Below are positions 1-11,880 of a stretch of 64,000 nucleotides of DNA, piece by piece (the first letter of the stretch is position 1; each line of letters starts with the position of its first letter). A program made the translations under genes and the position numbers. The stretch spans positions 53,392,963 to 53,456,962 of the forward strand of contig CAMGYJ010000008.1 of NCBI GenBank assembly GCA_946122785.1. The letters run 5' to 3'. Source of the stretch: Linum tenue (lineage: Eukaryota; Streptophyta; Magnoliopsida; Malpighiales; Linaceae). The notes beneath the pieces were generated by a model. The model saw nothing but the letters and a program-made list of their open reading frames with translations, was not told the DNA's origin and ran no database searches.

Positions 1-1380
1 CATGATAAATGTATGCATATAAAATGAACACACAGTGAGACAAATTTACACAAGCATGCTTATTGACATAAGAGAATCACTTACATGATTAACTTAGAAG
101 CCAAGTGGTTTGTTCTAGAATTGTCGAAAACTTCTGCCTTCGAGAACCAACACTGAACTTGTAAGGACTGCCGAATGACTCTGACCCTTCTGGGAACCAA
201 CTGGTAGAAAGTAGAACTACCAAAAAGAAATGGTTTCGTGCCTTTTTCTTTTCCTTTCTTTCCGAATTTGGAAAAGGAATCCAAAAGAACAAGTTATGGC
301 ACTGATAAATACATATATATACACAAACACAATACACAACCGCTACCATCCCAAGTGTGTTTTTTTTTTTTCTCAAACCATGCAACGTTTCACCTTATTC
401 AAATGCATGCAACGACTAATGAAGCCAAAGTGCTAACATCATCATTTTACTAAAATGAGAATCATTTTCCATAGCATGAAATGCGTGGGACTAACTCCAA
501 ATTAAGAACATAAGATTAATCTTATATAAAATTGCATGCAAGCAATTCTTAAAAACAAACCAGTAACGTCAACAATTTCAAATAAGATTCTTTAAGATTG
601 TTGGGGAAATTGTTCACGTATACTATTTTCTTGCAACACAAGCAAACACATAAGATTAAGAAAAACATGCAAAGACACAATGCAAGCGTCCTAGCCGATA
701 GAATTCACTATCTCTCCTTAAAGAATCTTATTCCCCTCAAGTACCCAAGGTTGTGGAATGATTCCTCCCAGGAAAGAAAGGACGTACCTTTTCCGACGTA
801 GCGGTACCTCACTTGACTCTATTTTCTCTTTGAAAAGGAATGCAGAAAAACTAGTTTTGGATTTTGGCAGAGTTTCAGTATCGGGAAAAATCCATGTAAA
901 ACTCGTAGTTAAAACAAGAGGGGGTATGGTGCTATTTATAGAAAATGAAGGGATGCATTGAAGGGAGGCAACTCTTCATATGGGTGGTTACACCCCAACC
1001 ATTGCATTGGTTCGTTTAAAATATTTCAACCATTGCATTGGTTCGGCCTCATGGAAGTTGGACCAGTTTGGTTATTCCAACCGCCACATCGGTTCGGTTC
1101 GATTTGGTTCAACTCGGTTTGGTTTATTTGGTTACACAAACCAATTTAACCAACTAACCACATATTACATCAAATCGATCGAATTCGAGGCCATGCCTTC
1201 TCACATCTTACCAACATGGTACTTCAAGAGACTCTCTTGAAACTTTCCCCTTTATTTCCATTCACACCACTAAAAATCTCAACATTTAGGTAATTGATAT
1301 AACTTAATTATTTAAATTTTAATCTAATACCCTAATTATTATAAAACATTACATTTATCCCAATTAAACCCAAAAGCCGC
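1..1380. other. Intergenic DNA, no gene recognised
   Basis: AT-rich sequence with only short open frames and no recognisable protein. A small local repeat is visible at about 1007-1065, where the phrase aaccattgcattggttcg occurs twice, followed by further ggttcggtt-like motifs to 1135. Nothing else stands out on either strand. Confidence 0.5.
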
Positions 1381-1696
1381 AGGGTAGGGTTTATTTGTTT
1401 CGTCGACCTTCACTCTTCTCTTCCCAGCACCGTTCTGCTCCCACTCGCCATCTTCGCCCTCACCAGCCCTGCTCGTCGTCGATTTCCATTCTGATTCTTC
1501 TCATCACCATCGACGAGGAAGCTGGTCGGCCTGTTCCCGAAGGTTGCGGTTTAGGCAGCTGGTCGATTTCATATGGGATTGACGGACGATTGTGCGTAGT
1601 GGTTGTCGAGTTATCTTCGTTGGCCGAAGGCAACACAAGTTGCAGACTGCTTTCTCCCGTAGCTTGCTCCGTGTGTACCGGCTCAAGATAGGGTGC
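1381..1696 (+). other. GC-richer transcript-like stretch, unidentified
   Basis: A locally GC-richer, pyrimidine-rich stretch beginning after a ...agggtttatttg sequence, resembling the 5' UTR and first exon of a plant gene. A short open frame from 1395 (98 codons) runs through it, but its translation matches no family I recognise and no exon continuation is seen. It could be a captured or abandoned gene start. It is joined directly to the dispersed repeat starting near 1697. Confidence 0.2.
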
Positions 1697-2620
1697 ATAA
1701 CCATGGGTTATGCACCCATCAATAACCAAATCTGGACCCTTCATTTAGAAAATCCAGATCTAAGGATGGAGAATTAAAGGCTATTTTTATTTTCACTTGC
1801 TTTCTTAATTGACTCATATCTTTTTCGTTTTAACTCGGATTTTAATTTTTTTTGCACAGATGGAACGAGTTCACCGTGCTCTACAAAATGAGATCAATTT
1901 TCAATATTTTTTTTAGGAAAAAAAGTTCTGGCCTCTCGGTACCAACTGCATACCATATGGTATCTTCTTCGTTTTTAATTCGTTTTTGAAAACGTTTGCA
2001 CAGCAGGTATGAGTTCATCATGATCTACTGGATCTACAAATTTCTGGGTGAACAAATTACAGGACCAAAAAATACCACACAATACCATACAATACCACCC
2101 TGGTACAGGGTGGTATTGTATGGTATCTTCTTCGTTTTTAATTCGTTTTTGAAAACGTTTGCACAGAAGGGACGAGTTCATCATGATCTATTGGATCTAC
2201 AAATTTCTGGGTGAACAAATTACATGACCAAAAAATACCACACAATACCATACAATACCACCCTGGTACGGGGTGGTATTGTGTGGTATACAATGTTAAA
2301 AGTCGTAAATTACAATTAATATACTTCTACTATCATGTATTCAACCATCCTACAGTATTGGTTTGTTCATACCACCATGGTACGTTTTTCAAAACATAGG
2401 TATGCTTTTATTTCAATACCAGTCAATACCATATGGTATAGGCTGGTAAAAAATGGCTCAATTTTTTTTTTTTGAAAAATATATTAAAGTGGATATCATT
2501 TTGAAGAGCATAATTAATCTGATCTAAATGTGCAAAAAAAATTAAATTTCGACTTAAAATGAGCGAGAAATCGTCCGTCAAAGATTAAAGAGGGAAAAAT
2601 TAAAGGCTTTCCATGAGAGA
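1697..2620 (+). repeat. Dispersed repeat family, copy 1
   Basis: This stretch is a diverged direct relative of 16209-17035. Shared landmarks in the same order are a gtgcataaccaaatctg-like start, stretches describing Taatcggttttt-type T-rich segments, several accat/ccatggtac patches, and a 3' part with aaatatat..aagcg..gttttgaagagca..agttaat followed by aaaaa-rich ATTAA segments. No coding sequence is visible. It is likely a non-autonomous DNA element, but I could not define termini or a target duplication. Confidence 0.5.
1961..2290 (+). repeat. 163-bp tandem duplication with internal palindrome
   Basis: Two head-to-tail copies with a period of 163 bp (tatcttcttcgtttttaatt begins at 1961 and again at 2124). 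Each copy ends with an inverted-repeat segment in which accacacaataccatacaa is followed by its near complement around a ccctggtac centre, so each can form a hairpin. The copies differ at only a handful of bases, indicating a recent duplication inside the older dispersed repeat. Confidence 0.8.
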
Positions 2621-3074
2621 GAGGATGCTGATGTCATGCTGATGTGGACGGATTACTCATGATTACTCACCATAAGGTTACTGACCTGATCCATTCCCGT
2701 GTGTACCAACATGACGTCATTATCAATTGTTTCCTGTTATTTTTACTTTTGTTTGGTAGTTTTTTAATGATATAGGCGCCAAGCTTTGTTAAAGTTCAGT
2801 GCTTTCCTTCTGAAATTTTACAACAAGGTTATTAACGTTTTTATATAGGTATTGTTAATTACATACATGGTGGTTATTAACTTTTTCTAATAATCAGTAT
2901 CGTAATTCGTATCATTATCAATGGATATGTATAAGTGTATTAATCTTTTAAAAAGAATTAGTAATAATATGTAATACGGTTAACGATCATTAGCAATGAT
3001 TTTTTTTTTTTGCATTTTACATAAACTCGTAGCTTATATATCATTTTTTATATTGTTACCAATATTTTGTGAAT
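2621..3074. other. Intergenic DNA
   Basis: AT-rich DNA without recognisable coding sequence, lying between the dispersed repeat and the copia insertion. Poly-T runs occur near 3000. Nothing else is evident. Confidence 0.5.
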
Positions 3075-3079
3075 ATAGT
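3075..3079. repeat. Target-site duplication, left side of copia element
   Basis: The five bases atagt directly before the first LTR are repeated exactly at 9859-9863 directly after the last LTR. A 5-bp duplication is the size made by Ty1/copia integrases, and it marks 3080-9858 as one integration unit despite three LTRs inside. Confidence 0.85.
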
Positions 3080-3432
3080 TGTTATAAACGCGCTGCTACG
3101 GATCGGGAAATAGCCGGAATCGACAAAGCAAGAATAAGAAAGCGAGAATCGAAAAACACAGACACACGATTTACGTGGTTCACTAACACGATGTGTGTTA
3201 GCTACGTCCACGGGCGAGAAAGAGCCAGTTTCACTATATCGAGGAGATTACAGATTATAGAGGAGTATGAGAAGTATTTATAGTACTTCTCCATGTGGGT
3301 CTAAACCTAATCCAATCTGGCAAAGGAAACGGTTACAGACCAGGCCCAGAACCCGAACCCAAATAACATTGAGCCCATACACCGTGGGCCGGGGGCGTAG
3401 CGGCTGATAGTCCGATTCAAGTCAAATCAACA
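3080..3432 (-). repeat. Copia 3' LTR (353 bp)
   Basis: On the minus strand this begins TGTTGATTTG and ends TTATAACA, the usual TG...CA form. It contains a TATA-like box on the minus strand (TATAAATA, 3275-3282). By eye it differs from the right LTR at about nine positions, plus a 6-bp caggcc repeat unit missing here. That is roughly 2 to 3 percent divergence, suggesting a fairly young insertion. Confidence 0.9.
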
Positions 3433-3536
3433 AATATCCACCTTAACTTGAATCCTCTTCCTCTGAAATCTCTGATGTACTCTGCTCCTTCTCTCTCTCT
3501 CTCTCTCTCCCGCCATCAATGCCCCGTAGGGCGGAG

Positions 3537-6500
3537 TCACCCACTCAAGACATTAAGCAAATCCAAGCAGTGTTGGAACTTGCCAAGTGGAACCGGCTTC
3601 GTGAACATATCAGCAAGATTATCCGCGGTGCCAACCTTCTTCACCTTAATCCTCTTCTCTGTCCTCAAGAAATGATACCTCACGTTGATGTGCTTAGTCC
3701 TCTCATTGTGAACTTGATCCTTGGCTAAGCATATTGCACTCGAACTGTCACAATACACCACTGCCTGATCATGATATAGACCCAGATCACCAACTAGTCC
3801 CTTCAACCATATTCCCTCCTTAGCAGCTTCTGTCAACGCCATATACTCTGCCTCAGTAGTCGACAATGTCACCGCCGACTGCAGAGTTGCCTTCCAGCTC
3901 ACTACAGAACTCCCAAGAGTGAATACATAGCCGGTCATCGATCTCCTCGTGTCAACATCTCCAGCATAGTCCGAGTCAGAATACCCAGACACCAAGCACT
4001 CTGTATCACTTCTGAAGCTAATCCCCACATCAGGTGTACCCTTAAGGTACCGGAAGATCCTCCTCACAGCCTGCCAATGCTCCTTCCCAGGTTGTATCAT
4101 AAACCTGCTGACAACACTAATAGCATGTGCAAGATCAGGTCTAGTGCATACCATAGCGTACATCAAGCTACCTACTGCACTAGCATATGAGACTCTCGAC
4201 ATGTACTCCTTCTCAGCCTCTGACTGCGGTGCATAAGCTGAGGATAGATGAACATTTGAAGCACTAGGAGTATTTAAGGACTTTGCTGAAGACATGCCAA
4301 TCCTCGACAATATCTTCTGGATGTAACTCTTCTGTGACAAGAAAAACTTCTTCTTCGACCTGTCCCTGTAAATCTCCATACCCAAGATCTTCTGAGCAGC
4401 TCCCAAATCCTTCATCTCAAACTCAGCACCGAGAAGCCCCTTTAACTTCTGGATATCAGACTTTGACCTCGCAGCTATGAGCATATCATCCATATACAGA
4501 ACTAGATATATCATCGAACCATCCTCTGCCTTGCTGTGATATACTTACAATCATATGGACTTCTGCTGTAGCCCAGCTCAAGCATGTAACTCTCAAATCT
4601 CTTGTACCACTGCCTCGGAGATTGCTTAAGTCCATACAAGGACTTCTTCAGCTTACAAACATAGTCTTCTTTTCCAGGAACCTCGAATCCTTTTGGCTGA
4701 GTCATGTAAATTTCTTCTTCCAACTCTCCATGCAGGAAAGTTGTCTTCATGTCTAGCTGCTCGAGCTCCAAGTCGTAATGTGCCACTATTACTAGTAGCA
4801 CTCTGATCGAAGTATGTCTGACCACTTGTGAGAAAATCTCATTGTATTCAACTCCTTCCCTCTGCGAGAAGCCTCGTGCAACCACCCGAGCTTTAAATTT
4901 CATGCCCTCTTTAGAAGTGATTCCTTCCTTCTTCTTGTAGATCCACTTGTTTGTCACAATCTTCCTTCGTTGTGGTCGTTTGACTAGCTCCCAAGTCTGA
5001 TTCCAGTCATGGGATTCCATCTTATCTCCCATTGCGGCAAGCCACTGATCAGCTTCACCACCTGAAACTGCTTCTCTATAGGACTGTGGCTCTCCTGCAT
5101 CCACTTCCTCAGCAACCTGAAATGAATACGCCACCATGTCCTCGAAGCCATACCTCTGTGGAGGTACTCCTGCAGTCGCTCTCTTCGGTCTACCGGAAGC
5201 AATAGACTGTTTAGCTCGTGCACTGGACTCTGAACTTTCTGGCTCTGCAGAGACATCCTCATCATGTTGATCTCGTTGAGAGTTTGCAGCTCCACCTGTT
5301 TATCAACATTCCTGCTACCTTCAACAACAATAACTTTCAACATGGGGTTAAACATAGACTTCTCATCAAATGTCACATTTCTACTAAGTATAACTCGATG
5401 CTCAGAAGGTGACCAGACTCAAAATCCCTTAACTCCATCTCCGTAACCAGCAAATACACCCTTCTTTGCCCTTGGGTTCAGTTTACCCTCATCCACATGA
5501 TAATAAACAGGACACCCAAAAACTTTCAGTGAAGAGTAATCAGCAGGCTTACCATACCACACCTCATAAAGAGTCTTCAACTCGATACCTGTATGAGGTC
5601 CACAGTTGATCAGGAAGCACGCCATGTTCACTGCTTCTGCCCAGAATCATCTCTCTAGTCCAGCATTAGAGAGCATGCACTGTGCTCTCTCCAACAATGT
5701 CTGGTTCATCCTTTCTGCAACGCCATTCTGCCGGGGTGTATCTCTAACAGTCCGATGACGAGCAATCCCTTCATCCTTGCAGAATTTGTTGAACTCAGAA
5801 CTGCAGAACTCCAGACCATTGTCCGTTCGCAACTTCTTGATCTTCTTCTCGGTCTGATTCTCCACCAATGTCTTCCTATGCTTGAACTTCGTGAATGCCT
5901 CACTTTTCTGCTTCATCGTGAAAATCCAAGTAAATCTCGAATAATCATCAATAATAGACAGAAAATACCTGCTGCCTCCAATGGATTCAACTCGTGAAGG
6001 ACCCCAACAGTCGGAGTGGAGGTAATCCAGTATCCCCTTCGTCCAGTGGATACCCTTCTTGGGAAACTTGCTGCGATGTAGCTTCCCAAACACACAATGC
6101 TCACAAAATTCCAAATTCTGCACCTTGTGCCCGCAAAGAAGATCCCTCTTCGATAGAACTTGCATCCCCCGTTCACTCATATGCGCCAATCTCATGTGCC
6201 AAAGAATGGTCATATCTTCCTGATGAACCTGCGACGATGCAACTGCAGCAGAACCAGACAACACAGACCCTTGTAATGCATACAAGGTCCCACGCTTCAC
6301 GCCCTTCAGCACCTTCCTTGATCCTTTGCAGACATACACAACTCCACATTTTCCTTTGAAGCTCAAACCCTTGCTGTCGAGTAGACTCAAGGATATCAGG
6401 TTCTTTGTCAATCGTGGAACATGCCTGACATCATTCACGGTACAGAACGAACCATCTTGTGTTTGAACATTTATGGACCCGATTCCAACAACCGTGCAGA

Positions 6501-7452
6501 CAGCTCCATTAGCCATGACCACGTTACCACCATCTATCTGCTCGTAGGTTGTGAAGCAATACCTGTTTGGAGACATATGGTATGAGGCTGCAGTATCCAG
6601 AAACCACACATCCCCACGATGTGCCTTCTCATCTACAGCCAAGGCGAGATCGTCTTCAGAACTGTTGTCCACTTCTGCCACGGCAACTGAACCTTGTTTC
6701 TTCTGTTGCCCTCTTCTCTTGGGACAGTTGTACTTCCAATGCCCCACTTCCTTATAGTTGTGACAAGCATCACCTGGCTGTGGACCGGGACCCTTGGAAT
6801 TCTTGTTCGAATTCCCTTTACCAGATTTCTTCTTTCCCTTTCCACCTGTAACAGCCAAACCCGATGCCTCACCACCTGTACCCGAACCAGACGCCTTATG
6901 CCTGATCTCTCTCGTATGAAGAGCAGACCTGACATCCTCCAACGACACGCTTTCTTTACCAGCAATAAAAGAATCAACAAAATTCTCATATGAACTCGGC
7001 AAAGAAACCAGGAGGATTAGGGAAGCATCCTCGTCATCAACTTGAACATCTATATTACGCAGGTCCAGCAAAATAGAGTTAATCTGTTCGAGATGTTCCC
7101 TCAAAGGCGTACCTTCTTGCATCCTCAAGCTGAACAACTGTTGCTTGAGATGCAGCTTGTTGGTTAGAGACTTAGTCATGTACAGACTCTCTAGTTTCAA
7201 CCACAAGCCCGCGGCAGTCTTCTCAGCAGCGACTTCAATGATGACGTCATCAGACAACGATAGCATGATGGTCGAGTGGGCCTTCTCCTCCAGGGTATTC
7301 CACTCATCGTCATCGACTGCTGCCTTCTTCTGTTTCGCAGACAGCGGCCCCCACAGCCCTTGCTGTTTTAAGAAAGCCTGCATCTTGATCTACCATATAG
7401 CGAAGCTGTTCTTCCCCGTGAACTTTTCGATCTTCATGTTCACCGATGTCAT
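3537..7452 (-). pseudogene. Copia gag-pol polyprotein, long copy, inactivated
   Basis: The start codon is at 7450-7452 (MTSVNMKIEKF...). Order: gag, zinc knuckle, protease with WFLDTAAS, GAG-pre-integrase with the H-H-C-C signature (WHMRLAH and CEHC), integrase core (D in LHSD, D in IIDD, then RTDNG), RT with a YMDD box, and RNase H ending at 3537 ([18 protein letters not shown]). Breaks seen: TAG at 7390-7392 where the sister copy has CAG; TGA at 5647-5649; TGA at 5419-5421 where the sister has CGA; a frame change between integrase and RT near 5140-5400; and another at about 4511, just before the YMDD segment. The zinc knuckle reads CHNYKEVGHW, its second cysteine replaced by tyrosine, whereas the sister copy keeps CHNC. 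It was a complete polyprotein of normal size before decay. Confidence 0.92.
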
Positions 7453-7491
7453 TCTTCTGAATCAAAAACCCTAGCCTGATTTCCAACCGCG

Positions 7492-7503
7492 GCTCTGATA
7501 CCA
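7492..7503 (-). other. Primer-binding site of the long copia copy
   Basis: On the minus strand this reads TGGTATCAGAGC, complementary to the 3' end of plant initiator methionine tRNA, and lies two bases from the middle LTR. This is the standard first-strand priming site of plant copia elements. Confidence 0.88.
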
Positions 7504-7505
7504 CT

Positions 7506-7776
7506 TGTTATAAACGCGCTGCTACGGATCAGGAAATCGCCGGAATCGACAAAGCAAGAATACAAAAGCGAGAATCGAAAAACACAACACACGATTTACG
7601 TGGTTCACTAACACGATGTGTGTTAGCTACGTCCACGGGCGAGAGAGAGCCAGTTTCACTATATCGAGGAGATTACAGATTATAGAGGAGTATGAGAAGT
7701 ATTTATAGTACTTCTCCATGTGGGTCTAAACCTAATCCAATCTGGCAAAGGAAACAGTTACAGACTAGGCCCAGAA
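7506..7776 (-). repeat. Middle copia LTR, truncated
   Basis: Collinear with the two outer LTRs from the CA end through the TATA box to cccagaa at 7776, where it stops and continues directly into integrase sequence. About 80 bp of the LTR start are missing. The joint shares the bases cagaa with the integrase partner sequence (compare 5403-5407), so a short-homology deletion removed everything between integrase of the upstream copy and this LTR. Confidence 0.88.
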
Positions 7777-9446
7777 GGTGACCAGACTCGAAATCCCTTA
7801 ACTCCATCTCTGTAACCCACAAATACACCCTTCTTTGCCCTTGGGTTCAGTTTACCCTCATCCACATGATAATAAACAGGACACCCAAAAACTTTCAGTG
7901 AAGAGTAATCAGCAGGCTTACCATACCACACCTCATAAAGAGTCTTCAACTCGATACCTGTGTGAGGTCCACGGTTGATCAGGAAGCACGCCATGTTCAC
8001 TGCTTCTGCCCAAAATCTTCTCTCTAGTCCAGCATTAGAGAGCATGCACCGTGCTCTCTCCAACAATGTCTGGTTCATCCTTTCTGCAACGCCATTCTGC
8101 TGGGGTGTATCTCTAACAGTCCGATGACAGGCAATCCCTTCATCCTTGCAGAATTCGTTGAACTCAGAACTGCAGAACTCCAGACCATTGTCCATTCGTA
8201 GCTTCTTGATCTTCTTCTCGGTCTGATTCTCCACCAATGTCTTCCACTGCTTGAACTTCGTGAATGCCTCACTTTTCTGCTTCATCATGAAAATCCAAGT
8301 AAATCTCGAATAATCATCAATAATAGACAGAAAATACCTGCTGCCTCCAATGGATTCAACTCGTGAAGGACCCCAACAGTCGGAGTGGAGGTAATCCAGT
8401 ATCCCCTTCGTCTAGTGGATACCCTTCTTTGGAAACTTGCTGCGATGTAGCTTCCCAAACACACAATGCTCACAAAATTCCAAATTCTGCACCTTGTGCC
8501 CGCAAAGAAGATCCCTCTTCGATAGAACTTGCATCCCCCGTTCACTCATATGCGCCAATCTCATGTGCCAGAGAGTGGTCATATCTTCCTGATGAACCTG
8601 AGACGATGCAACTGCAGCAGAACCAGACAACACAGACCCTTGTAATGCATACAAGGTCCCACGCTTCACGCCCTTCAGCACCTTCCTTGAAACTTTGCAG
8701 ACATACACAACTCCACCTTTTCCTTTGAAGCTGAAACCCTTGTTGTCGAGTAGACTCAAGGATATCAGGTTCTTTGTCAATCGTGGAACATGCCTGACAT
8801 CATTCACGGTACAGAACGAACCATCTTGTGTTTGAACATTTATGGACCCGATTCCAACAACCGTGCAGACAGCTCCATTAGCCATGACCACGTTACCACC
8901 ATCTATCTGCTCGTAGGTTGTAAAGCAATACCTGTTTGGAGACATATGGTATGAGGCTGCAGTATCCAGAAACCACATATCCCCACGATGTGCCTTCTCA
9001 TCTACAACCAAGGCGAGATCGTCTTCAAAACTGTTGTCCACTTCTGCCACGGCAACTAAACCTTGTTTCTTCTGTTGCCCTCTTCTCTTGGGACAGTTGT
9101 ACTTCCAATGCCCCACTTCCTTACAGTTGTGACAAGCATCACCTGGCTATGGACCGGGACCCTTGGAATTCTTGTTCTAATTCCCTTGTTGGTTAGAGAC
9201 TTAGTCATGTACAGACTCTCTAGTTTCAACCATAAGCCCGCGGCATTCTTCTCAGCAGCGACTTCAATGATGACATCATCAGACAACGATAGCATGATGG
9301 TCGAGTGGGCCTTCTCCTCCAGGGTATTTCGCAGACAGCGGCCCCCACAACCCTTGCTGTTTTAATAAAGCCTGCATCTTGATCTGCCATATAGCGAAGC
9401 TGTTCTTCCCCGTGAACTTTTCGATCTTCAAGTTCACCGACGTCAT
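7776..9446 (-). pseudogene. Copia gag-integrase, second copy, deleted
   Basis: A second internal region of the same family. The start codon is at 9444-9446 (MTSVNLKIEKF). A deletion of about 38 bp lies near 9328 and a larger one of roughly 350 bp near 9187, removing most of gag (compare 6824-7164 in the long copy). The rest keeps an intact CHNC zinc knuckle, protease, pre-integrase and integrase core. TAG at 8412-8414 interrupts it where the long copy reads TGG. The frame is otherwise open to the LTR joint at 7776. No RT or RNase H follows. It usefully shows the earlier state of several bases mutated in the long copy. Confidence 0.9.
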
Positions 9447-9485
9447 TCTTCTGAATCGAAAACCCTAGCCTGATTTCCAACCGCG

Positions 9486-9497
9486 ACTCTGATACCA
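9486..9497 (-). other. Primer-binding site of the second copia copy
   Basis: Minus-strand TGGTATCAGAGT, one base different from the initiator methionine tRNA complement seen at 7492-7503, adjacent to the right LTR. Confidence 0.82.
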
Positions 9498-9499
9498 CT

Positions 9500-9858
9500 T
9501 GTTATAAACGCGCTGCTACGGATCGGGAAATCGTCGGAATCGACAAAGCAAGAATACGAAAGCGAGAATCGAAAAACACAGACACACGATTTACGTGGTT
9601 CACTAACACGATGTGTGTTAGCTACGTCCACGGGCGAGAGAGAACCAGTTTCACTATATCGAGGAGATTACATATTACAGAGGAGTATGAGAAGTATTTA
9701 TAGTACTTCTCCATGTGGGTCTAAACCTAATCCAATCTGGCAAAGGAAACGGTTACAGACCAGGCCCAGGCCCAGAACCCGAACCCAAATAACATTGAGC
9801 CCATACACCGTGGGCCGGGGGCGTAGCGGCTGATAGTCCGATTCAAGTCACATTAACA
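9500..9858 (-). repeat. Copia 5' LTR (359 bp)
   Basis: Full-length LTR matching 3080-3432, with TG...CA ends on the minus strand and the same TATA-like box. It has an extra caggcc unit near 9761-9770 relative to the left LTR. Followed exactly by the second atagt target copy (9859-9863). Confidence 0.9.
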
Positions 9859-9863
9859 ATAGT
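9859..9863. repeat. Target-site duplication, right side of copia element
   Basis: The sequence atagt, identical to 3075-3079. It confirms the outer limits of the copia unit. Confidence 0.85.
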
Positions 9864-10129
9864 TATTAATAGCGTGTACCATTTAGATGCAATAATTATT
9901 AATAATTTTTCTTGTACTTTTTTATGGTTAATAAAAAATGTATTGAAGCCCGGGGAGGTGTAACTCGCAACCTCTCTCTCAAAAGTGTCACTTGCTCGTT
10001 ACAATTGACTATCTATACCAAACACAATTACATAAAAACATCATTAGCATACTACTCCTCCAAGAACCTAATACACTCTCAACTGAAATGGAATTTGGCT
10101 ACTAGAAAATATAGATAACTCCTTTAGTA

Positions 10130-11880
10130 TCTTCAGTGCTACTTGTGTGGGTGAAGCTGCTGTAGTATTACCATAGAGTGTCTCATATCACTCCTTCCAA
10201 ATCGTACTAATCCCCATAATACACAAAACTCTCCCAACTACTGCTGCATCAGTAGGAAGGGTCCAAGTCACCTCTGCCCACGAAAGTTTAGCCTGCCAGC
10301 CTGCAAACCCTGGTCAGAGACATATGCCCTGCAATACCCTCCTCAACACTGCACTACCAAATGAACAACCACTAAACAAATGGTCCCTGATCTGAAAGCC
10401 CCCTGGATAGAAAACAAAACTACTATCACAACTAATACCCCATCTTGCCAACTTCTCCTTCGTTCTGACTCTATCAAGTATAATCAACCATAGCAGCACA
10501 TAGTGTTTTGGAAAAATAGGCTTGCTCCAAACAACAGATGACCACGACACAACAGGACTAGGAGCTCGAATGGATGTCCATACCTGCTTGACTGAGTATC
10601 GAGCAAGAATAGAGACATCACATGCCAACGAAGCGCCTTCTCTAGTTAAATGCTGCTGAGCCAAGCTTCTGCATTTGAGTATCTTCCTCTTGACCCAAGT
10701 ACTAACAGTGCTAGCTACAATAGCCCAAAGACTTCTTCCTTTAACCTTGTATTTCTTCATCCACGCCACCCAAAGGGACCCTACTTCAGCTAACAAGTTC
10801 CACAGATGCCTAATCACACACGCCCTGTTTCATGTCTTAAAATCTCGAATACCCAGGCCTCCCTCCTGCCTCAATAAAGCAACTTCTGACCAGGCAACAT
10901 GAGCTTTCTTCCTCTTATCTCCATCCACACCCCACAAGAATTTATTACAAGCCTCTTCAATAAGTTTGAGTACCTTTAATCTGAGCAGAAAAATAGACAT
11001 TCGATACTGGAATACACTAGTAATAACTGAATTTGTCAATTGTAATTTCCCTTCATAACCCAAGGCCCTAGCCTGTCAGGTCTGTATCCGTTTAGCGATC
11101 TTATCGACCAGGCATTCACAATCAAAAGATGTCAGCTCTCAGGTCCTTAGCTGCTGAGAAATAGCCACATAACCCTCTATTGAACAAACCACTGAGCATA
11201 GGAGCATGAACACAAGACTCAACCAGCCTAACAAATTTGTATGGTTTACCCATTGCACTCATAACCTTAAATAGAAACAGCTAATCAACTGAATCAAAAG
11301 CTTTCATAAGATCTATCTTAAGAGCACACCTAGGGGAGATTCTGCTCCTATGATAATCATTTACTAGTTGAGTAGCCATCAGTATATTGTCACTAATTAA
11401 ACGACCCTTGATAAAAACATACTGGCTTCTACTAATTAAGATTGGCAAGACCAACGACAATCAATTAGACAGGAGCTTAGAAATACCTTTATAGATCACA
11501 TTGCAACAGGATATAGGTTGAAAATGTTTCATCTGCTCTACAACACGAAGTTTGGGGATGAGAGAAATAACTGTTGAATTCACCTGACGAGGCATTTCCC
11601 CAATTGCAAAGAATTCCAATGCAGTATTCTCCACCTCAGTCCCACAACCTCCCAATCCAATTTAAAGAATTCAGCAATATATCTATCTGGTCGTGGTACC
11701 TTGTCATTACTCATACTGAAAAACACCTTTTTAATCTCATCCCAAGTGACTAGAGTAAGCAACAATTCAATATCAACAACTGTCAACTTATGACACACTA
11801 ATTCCTCAAAAAACTCACTAGGAAGCTGATGAACTGCAGTATCAGCATTCCCTAAAAGCCCTTTATAGAAAATGGTTTAG
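10130..11880 (-). pseudogene. Decayed LINE (non-LTR retrotransposon) reverse transcriptase
   Basis: Reading leftward: a pre-RT segment resembling WDEIKKVFFSMSNDKVP (about 11640-11760); then VISLIPKLRVVEQ and PISCCNVIYKGISKLL (about 11460-11580), the classic start of the plant L1-type RT core; then ALKIDLMKAFDS (RT motif A, near 11300-11330); then a C-terminal block with NKFLWGVDGDKRKKAHVAW (about 10870-10960); then a zinc-binding zf-RVT-type region (10314-10817) and a short tail to about 10130. Several stops and frame changes split it. I cannot find the FADD catalytic box expected between 11060 and 11160, so that part appears deleted. The 5' end with the endonuclease domain is absent or unrecognisable. 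Confidence 0.82.

Larger units (their letters stand above)
3080..9858 (-). mobile_element. Ty1/copia LTR retrotransposon with three LTRs and two internal regions
   Basis: In the minus orientation the order is 5' LTR (9500-9858), PBS, damaged gag-pol (7776-9446), shortened middle LTR (7506-7776), PBS, long gag-pol (3537-7452), 3' LTR (3080-3432). Protein order gag, protease, integrase, RT, RNase H is diagnostic of Ty1/copia. The primer-binding sites match the 3' end of initiator methionine tRNA. One atagt target duplication flanks the whole unit, so it either integrated as a tandem dimer or grew in place by recombination between two copies. The right-hand internal copy has lost RT, RNase H and part of the middle LTR. 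All coding copies carry stops or frameshifts, so the element is not autonomous now. Confidence 0.9.
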
